This document shows positions 15,451-19,856 of a stretch of 19,856 nt of DNA, piece after piece. Below the pieces are notes generated by a model. That model did not search any database. It was not told the origin of the DNA and was given only the letters and a program-made list of their open reading frames with translations. This DNA comes from an uncultured Clostridium sp. (GTDB lineage Bacteria > Bacillota > Clostridia > TANB77 > CAG-508), in assembly GCA_900551615.1 (NCBI GenBank), contig URWN01000026.1, forward strand, positions 1 through 19,856, read 5' to 3'. Position 1 is the stretch's first letter. Each line of letters begins with the position of its first letter. A program made the position numbers and the translations under genes.

Positions 15451-15490
15451 AAAATAGGGCTTATACATTATGGAAGGAATGTGATAGGAA

Positions 15491-17233
15491 ATGAAAGAAA
15501 AATTAAAGATAGCTGATGAATTAAAACAAAAATATCATAAATGTGAAGAGATAACAAATTTTAAACAAATGCTAGAAAGGTCAGCAGAAATTTATAAAAC
15601 AAGAACAGCATTTAAATTAAAAGATAAAGATGGAAAAATTTATAATAAAACTTATGAGGAATTTAAGGCAGATGTAACAGCATTGGGGACAAGCTTAATA
15701 GAACAAGGGCTTTCAAACAAAAGAATTGCCGTAATAGGAAAAAATTCATATAAGTGGGCAATATCATATTTAGCAGCATCAATAGTAGGGATAGTTGTTC
15801 CAATAGACAAAGAATTGCATTCAGATGATGTAATAAACTTTATGAATGTTTCAGAAAGTAAATGTATTTTAGGTGATAATAAAAATTTAAAGAAAATAGT
15901 TGAAAATATAGAAAAACTAGAAAATAAAGATACGTTATTTATTGATTTTGATAGCAAAATACAGGAAAAAAATTTGTTATCATTTGAAATTCAAATGGAA
16001 AATGGAAAAAATCTAGTAGAAGAAGGAAATAATAAGTTCGAAAAAATAACAATTGATCCAGATGAATTAAAAATATTACTATTTACATCAGGAACAACAG
16101 GAAATGCAAAAGGAGTATGTTTATCACAAAGAAATATATGTTCAAATATTTTATCAATATATGGAATAGTAAAAGTAAAGAGAAGTGATTTGTTTTTCTC
16201 AATTTTACCATTACATCATACATATGAATGCACAATAGGATTTTTATTACCATTATATAGTGGAGCAAGTATATGTTATTGTGATGGATTAAGATATATA
16301 ACAAGCAATATGCTAGAGTATCATCCATCAGTTATATTATGTGTTCCACTACTTTTAGAAAAAATGTATCAAAAAATAATTAAAAGTATACAAAAAACAT
16401 TGCCTAAAAAATATACGGAAAATCTTAAAGAAAAAGAAAATATAATTGATAAATTGCCATTTTATATCAAGGGGATAGTAAAAAGAAAAGTAAAAAATTC
16501 ATTAGGTGGAAGATTAAGAGTGTTTATAGTAGGTGCAGCAGCTGTAAATCCAGAAATAGCAGATACATTTGATAAATTAGGATTAAATTCATTGCAAGGA
16601 TATGGTTTAACAGAGTGTGCTCCATTAGTTGCAGGCAACACAGACTTCTTTAAAAGAAATGACAGTGCAGGTTTACCAATACCAAATGTAGAATATAAAA
16701 TAGACAATCCGGATAGTGAGGGAGTTGGTGAAATAATAGTAAAAGGTCCAAATGTAATGCTTGGTTATTATAATATGCCAGAAGAAACTGAAAAAGTTTT
16801 AAAAGATGGATGGTTCCATACAGGTGATTTAGGAAAAATTGACGAAAACGGATTTTTATATATTACAGGAAGATGTAAGAGTGTAATAGTAACAAAAAAC
16901 GGAAAGAATATATATCCTGAAGAAATAGAATCATATTTAAATGATAGTCCTTTAATTTCAGAAGCGCTAGTTATGGGGATCCAAAAAGAAAATGACGACG
17001 AAACATATGTTAATGCTCAGATATTTCCAAACATGGATGCAATTAAAGAATATTTAAAAGGAACAGTACCAACAAAAGAAGAAGTAAAAAAGATTATGGC
17101 AGATGTAGTATCTAATGTTAATAGCAAGATTCCTAATTATAAACATATTAAGAATTTTGCTGTTAGAGATAAGGAATTTGAAAAAACAACGACTCAAAAA
17201 ATAAAAAGATATGGAGATAATATGAAAAAATAG
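15491..17233 (+). CDS. AMP-binding acyl-CoA synthetase (long-chain fatty acid ligase-like)
   Basis: ANL-superfamily enzyme that activates a carboxylic acid to an acyl-adenylate and transfers it to CoA or another thiol. Motifs in order: the phosphate loop TSGTTGNAKG (from T199), GYGLTE (370-375), WFHTGDLG (TGD at 444-446), the hinge GRCKSVIVTKNGKNIYPEEIE and the C-terminal catalytic Lys in TTQKIKR (K570). The overall arrangement matches long-chain acyl-CoA synthetases (FadD/FAA type); substrate is inferred. The final 60 residues include an extended lid (KGTVPTKEEVKKIMADVVSN). It is cytoplasmic or membrane-associated. No beta-oxidation genes are near. Together with the thioesterase 1.8 kb downstream it suggests fatty-acid recycling for lipid synthesis. 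Confidence 0.92.
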   Translation: MKEKLKIADELKQKYHKCEEITNFKQMLERSAEIYKTRTAFKLKDKDGKIYNKTYEEFKADVTALGTSLIEQGLSNKRIAVIGKNSYKWAISYLAASIVGIVVPIDKELHSDDVINFMNVSESKCILGDNKNLKKIVENIEKLENKDTLFIDFDSKIQEKNLLSFEIQMENGKNLVEEGNNKFEKITIDPDELKILLFTSGTTGNAKGVCLSQRNICSNILSIYGIVKVKRSDLFFSILPLHHTYECTIGFLLPLYSGASICYCDGLRYITSNMLEYHPSVILCVPLLLEKMYQKIIKSIQKTLPKKYTENLKEKENIIDKLPFYIKGIVKRKVKNSLGGRLRVFIVGAAAVNPEIADTFDKLGLNSLQGYGLTECAPLVAGNTDFFKRNDSAGLPIPNVEYKIDNPDSEGVGEIIVKGPNVMLGYYNMPEETEKVLKDGWFHTGDLGKIDENGFLYITGRCKSVIVTKNGKNIYPEEIESYLNDSPLISEALVMGIQKENDDETYVNAQIFPNMDAIKEYLKGTVPTKEEVKKIMADVVSNVNSKIPNYKHIKNFAVRDKEFEKTTTQKIKRYGDNMKK

Positions 17234-17273
17234 GAATTTTTGGGGACACCAAACAAAATCTTTATTTTTTACA

Positions 17274-17313
17274 AAAAAGTTAGACCGGAAAAACATTTCC
17301 AATCCAACTTTTT
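17274..17313. terminator. Bidirectional terminator
   Basis: AAAAAGTT-AGA-CCGGAAA mirrors TTTCCAATCCAACTTTTT, with an AACA loop and A/T tracts on both sides. It serves the acyl-CoA synthetase on the plus strand and the Cys-rich peptide gene on the minus strand. Confidence 0.85.
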
Positions 17314-17331
17314 AATATGTCTTATAAAGGA

Positions 17332-17445
17332 TTAGCAACATCCTCTATTTCCACCGCAACAGCAGCAGATTATTAATATTAATATTATGATACAGCAGCA
17401 GTCATCACCAAATCCGAAACCACCACAACCTCTGTTTTCTGGCAT
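17332..17445 (-). CDS. 37-residue Cys-rich single-pass peptide
   Basis: The product runs MPENRGCGGFGFGDDCCC, then IIILILII, then CCCCGGNRGCC: ten Cys out of 37, in clusters on either side of a short Ile/Leu segment. AGGGGGT (17453-17459) lies about 8 bases before the ATG, and the bidirectional terminator follows 19 bases after the stop, so a real gene is likely despite its size. The Gly-rich head with a short hydrophobic helix recalls the YjcZ-type small sporulation peptides of Firmicutes, but the Cys blocks are unlike them, so this is only an analogy. A role in the spore coat or in metal binding is possible. It lies alone and antiparallel between the acyl-CoA synthetase and pgi. Confidence 0.75.
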   Translation of the reverse strand: MPENRGCGGFGFGDDCCCIIILILIICCCCGGNRGCC

Positions 17446-17562
17446 AGTCTAGACCCCCTTTCCAAGCAAAAACTATTTTCTTTTTGTGTTTTTCCTTGTT
17501 CCTTTGTATAATACATATTATGAAAAAATATAAAATTGGTTACAGAAAATAAAAAAATTTTA

Positions 17563-17591
17563 TTGAATTTATTAAATGAATCGTATATAAT
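17563..17591 (+). promoter_or_regulatory. Promoter of pgi
   Basis: TTGAAT (17563-17568), 17-base spacer and perfect TATAAT (17586-17591), 26 bases before the pgi ATG. The remainder of 17460-17560 is AT-rich without other features. Confidence 0.75.
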
Positions 17592-17617
17592 ATGAAAAAA
17601 CGAAAGAGGGTAGAGAT

Positions 17618-18925
17618 ATGTCAGGAATTAAATTAAATTTGAAAAACACAGGAATATTACAAAAATCAATAATGGAATATAAAGAACAAGTAGAAAATAT
17701 CCACAAAGAACTACACAAAAAAGCAAATGACGAAAAAGACTTTGTAGGATGGTTAGAATTACCAACAAACTATGACAAAAAAGAATTTTCAAGAATAAAA
17801 AAAGCAGCAAAAAAAATAAAAAAAGAATCAGATATATTAGTAGTAATAGGAATAGGAGGCTCATATTTAGGAGCAAGAGCTGTTATTGAAGCACTTACAA
17901 GTTCATTTTATAACATGCTTACAGAAAAACAAAGAAAATATCCACAAATATTATATGTAGGAAATAATTTAAGCCCTAACTACATTAATGAATTAATTGA
18001 ATATATTGGAGATAAAGATTTTTCAGTAAATGTAATATCAAAATCTGGAACAACAACTGAACCAGCAATTGCATTTAGAATATTTAGAGAAATATTAGAA
18101 AATAAATATGGAATTGAAGAAGCTAGAAGCAGAATATATGTAACAACAGATAAAGAAAGAGGAGCCTTAAAAACACTTGCAGATAATGAAGGATACGAAA
18201 AATTTGTTATACCAGACAATGTTGGAGGTAGATACTCAGTATTAACAGCAGTTGGATTATTACCAATAGCAACAGCCGGAATAGATATAGACAAATTAAT
18301 GCAAGGAGCACAAAATGCACAAGAAAGATATGACGACCCAAATCTAAAATATAATGAATGTTATAAATATGCAGTTACAAGAAATATCTTGTACAAATTA
18401 TATAAAAACACAGAAATATTAGTAAATTATGAACCTAAAATGCACTATTTTACAGAATGGTGGAAACAACTTTATGGAGAAAGTGAAGGAAAAGACCAAA
18501 AAGGAATATTCCCAGCAGGAGTTGACTTTACAACAGATTTACATTCAATGGGACAATATATACAAGAAGGAAGAAGAAACTTATTTGAAACAGTTATATC
18601 AATAGAAAATCCAAAATCTGATATAACAATAAATAGTGATGAAGATAATCTAGATGGTTTAAATTATTTATCAGGAAAAACATTGGACTATGTAAATAAA
18701 AAAGCAATGGAAGGAACAGTTAAGGCACATGTTTCAGGAGATGTACCAAATATAATGATAAATATAGAAAATTTGGATGAAGAAAATATAGGTGAGTTAA
18801 TATATTTCTTTGAAAAGGCATGTGCTATGTCTGGTATGATACTTGGAGTAAATCCATTTAATCAACCAGGGGTAGAAGAATATAAAAAGAATATGTTTAA
18901 ATTGTTAAAAAAACCAGGGATTTAG
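17618..18925 (+). CDS. pgi: Glucose-6-phosphate isomerase
   Basis: Interconverts glucose 6-phosphate and fructose 6-phosphate at the head of glycolysis. At 435 residues it is the compact form typical of Firmicutes. The SIS-fold phosphate-binding motifs are visible: IGIGGSYLGARA (about 77-88) and SKSGTTTEP (from S141). GGRYSVLTAVGLLP follows, catalytic Glu E317 lies in QYIQEGRRN, and the end keeps NPFNQPGVEEYK, a signature of the family. AGAGGG lies about 9 bases before the ATG. It has its own promoter and ends at the stop codon where a palindromic repeat begins. Confidence 0.98.
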   Translation: MSGIKLNLKNTGILQKSIMEYKEQVENIHKELHKKANDEKDFVGWLELPTNYDKKEFSRIKKAAKKIKKESDILVVIGIGGSYLGARAVIEALTSSFYNMLTEKQRKYPQILYVGNNLSPNYINELIEYIGDKDFSVNVISKSGTTTEPAIAFRIFREILENKYGIEEARSRIYVTTDKERGALKTLADNEGYEKFVIPDNVGGRYSVLTAVGLLPIATAGIDIDKLMQGAQNAQERYDDPNLKYNECYKYAVTRNILYKLYKNTEILVNYEPKMHYFTEWWKQLYGESEGKDQKGIFPAGVDFTTDLHSMGQYIQEGRRNLFETVISIENPKSDITINSDEDNLDGLNYLSGKTLDYVNKKAMEGTVKAHVSGDVPNIMINIENLDEENIGELIYFFEKACAMSGMILGVNPFNQPGVEEYKKNMFKLLKKPGI

Positions 18926-18977
18926 GGACGTTCCTTAAAATCCCTTTTTAAAGGGAATAGGGGACAATCCTTTATTA
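18925..18977 (+). repeat. GGGAC-type palindromic repeat after pgi
   Basis: GGGACGTTCCTTAAAA on the left mirrors TTATTAAA/GGATTGTCCC on the right with mismatches, around a central TCCCTTTTTAAAGGGA hairpin (18941-18956). Its first base is the last base of the pgi stop codon. It may double as the pgi terminator. Confidence 0.65.
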
Positions 18978-19033
18978 AAAAAATGTTTCTCTGTTTCTTG
19001 AAGATAGAACGGAGAAGAAAAGGTGATAGTGAA

Positions 19034-19756
19034 ATGATATTTAAAGAGCAATTTACAATGCAATTAAAAGATATAGGAAAAGAAAATTATATGAAAAATA
19101 GAGCAATATTAGAAATATTTGAAAATATAGGAACACATCATTCTGATATTGCAGGATATGGACCAAATGATATAAAAAGAACAGGAGTAACATGGGTTTT
19201 ACTAGATTGGAAAGTTCAAGTTTTAAAAAGGCCTAAATATGGAGAAAAATTAAATGTATCAACATGGGGAAGAACAATGAAAAGAACATATACATACAGG
19301 GATTTCGAAATGTATGACGAGGAAAATAATTTGTGTGTAATTGGAACTTCAAAATGGGTATTAATAGATATTGAAACTGGAAAAATTGCAAAAATAACAG
19401 AAGAAATATATGAAAAATATCAAATTGAAGAAAAAAGTGTATTTAATATAGAAGAATTGGATAAACTAAAGGCGCCTGAGGAATACAGTTCAGAAATTGA
19501 ATATAAAGTTTCGAGAAGAGATATTGACTTAAATGGACATATGCATAATTTGTATTATTTAGATATAGCATATGAAGCTTTACCAGAAGATGTATATGAG
19601 AAACGTCCTTTTGACAGTTTTAGAATTCAATATAAAAAAGAAGTAAAATTGGGTGATGTTGTTAAATGTAGATATACTTTTAAAGATGATGAACATATTG
19701 TTTCTATTTGTAATAGTGATGGAAGCAGAGTACATGCAATTATAGTTTTGAAATAG
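19034..19756 (+). CDS. Acyl-ACP thioesterase (FatA/FatB-like)
   Basis: Hydrolyses acyl-ACP to release free fatty acid, ending chain elongation. The protein is a tandem hot-dog fold. The first half carries NYMKNRAILEIFENIGTHHSD and GVTWVLLDWKVQVLKRPKYGEKL-type sequence; the second holds the signature RRDIDLNGHMHNLYYLD with N167, H169 and H171-N172 in the catalytic area. Family members in bacteria are about 240-250 residues; the 240-residue form from ATG 19034 fits. AGGTGA (19021-19026) precedes this ATG, whereas the in-frame ATG at 18983 has no ribosome site and lies next to the repeat, adding 17 unrelated residues. It may work with the acyl-CoA synthetase in the same region. Confidence 0.92.
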   Translation: MIFKEQFTMQLKDIGKENYMKNRAILEIFENIGTHHSDIAGYGPNDIKRTGVTWVLLDWKVQVLKRPKYGEKLNVSTWGRTMKRTYTYRDFEMYDEENNLCVIGTSKWVLIDIETGKIAKITEEIYEKYQIEEKSVFNIEELDKLKAPEEYSSEIEYKVSRRDIDLNGHMHNLYYLDIAYEALPEDVYEKRPFDSFRIQYKKEVKLGDVVKCRYTFKDDEHIVSICNSDGSRVHAIIVLK

Positions 19757-19794
19757 AGATATAGTGTTAAAAAATTTTTTGGTATTGAAGGCAC

Positions 19795-19856
19795 GTTACA
19801 GTTCACAGTCCTTAAAATTATTGTTTGTGTGGCACCCTCTTCACCTTGGGTAATTA
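19795..19856 (-). repeat. 62-bp dispersed repeat, right copy (inverted)
   Basis: The reverse complement matches 33-94 at 57 of 62 positions without gaps. It begins 38 bases after the thioesterase stop and reaches the last base of the window, so the true repeat may be longer. Confidence 0.85.

Noticed and set aside
18983..19033. Upstream extension of the thioesterase starting at ATG 18983
   Set aside because: The added 17 residues match no thioesterase start and lie next to the repeat; AGGTGA points to ATG 19034.
33..19856. The window as one composite transposon bounded by inverted repeats
   Set aside because: The interior is housekeeping genes (thrS, ligA, folD, pgi, tRNAs), and no transposase or recombinase is present.

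Overview
The window is a very AT-rich chromosomal stretch of a low-GC Gram-positive bacterium, most likely a spore-forming, fermentative member of the Clostridia. The evidence is a clear sporulation sigma factor SigH, a T-box leader on thrS, an LPXTG sortase substrate, strong AAGGAGG-type ribosome sites, poly-A-rich codon use and tRNA genes with encoded CCA. Species cannot be fixed from the sequence alone.

Layout. 231-2611: a membrane-anchored three-domain GH18 hydrolase, then sigH, probably co-transcribed. 2782-3576: tRNA-Thr(GGT), a 12-bp palindrome, a small orphan gene on the minus strand, and divergent promoters, the rightward one leading into the threonine T-box. 3577-6724: thrS and the translation-associated ATPase ychF. 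6993-7394: a short Ser/Thr/Asn/Gly-rich LPXTG surface protein. 7557-10955: ligA, a small unknown gene, a 34-codon relic of an LD-carboxypeptidase and folD. 11085-13921: dprA, carrying a tandem-repeat expansion, then a Y-family polymerase and a short YolD-like partner behind a LexA-like operator. 14020-14293: a minus-strand tRNA cluster (Val-Asp-Phe) with its own promoter and terminator. 14542-17233: an unknown membrane-anchored protein and a long-chain acyl-CoA synthetase-like enzyme. 17332-17445: a tiny Cys-rich peptide on the minus strand. 17618-19756: pgi and an acyl-ACP thioesterase.

Most genes are housekeeping and are separated by intrinsic terminators, so this is mainly a patchwork of short transcription units. 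Functional threads are DNA maintenance (ligA, dprA, Y-polymerase with YolD-like partner), translation (four tRNAs, thrS, ychF), one-carbon and sugar metabolism (folD, pgi), acyl-chain handling (synthetase and thioesterase) and sporulation or envelope functions (sigH, GH18, LPXTG protein, Cys-rich peptide).

The most unusual material is not a new multi-gene system but repeat structure. A 62-bp sequence sits in inverted orientation at both extreme ends of the window (57 of 62 identical). A family of GGGAC-type palindromic elements lies between genes and even inside the thrS leader. A 21-bp tandem repeat has expanded in frame inside dprA. I did not find a CRISPR array, intact transposase, phage module or an obvious undescribed defence system.
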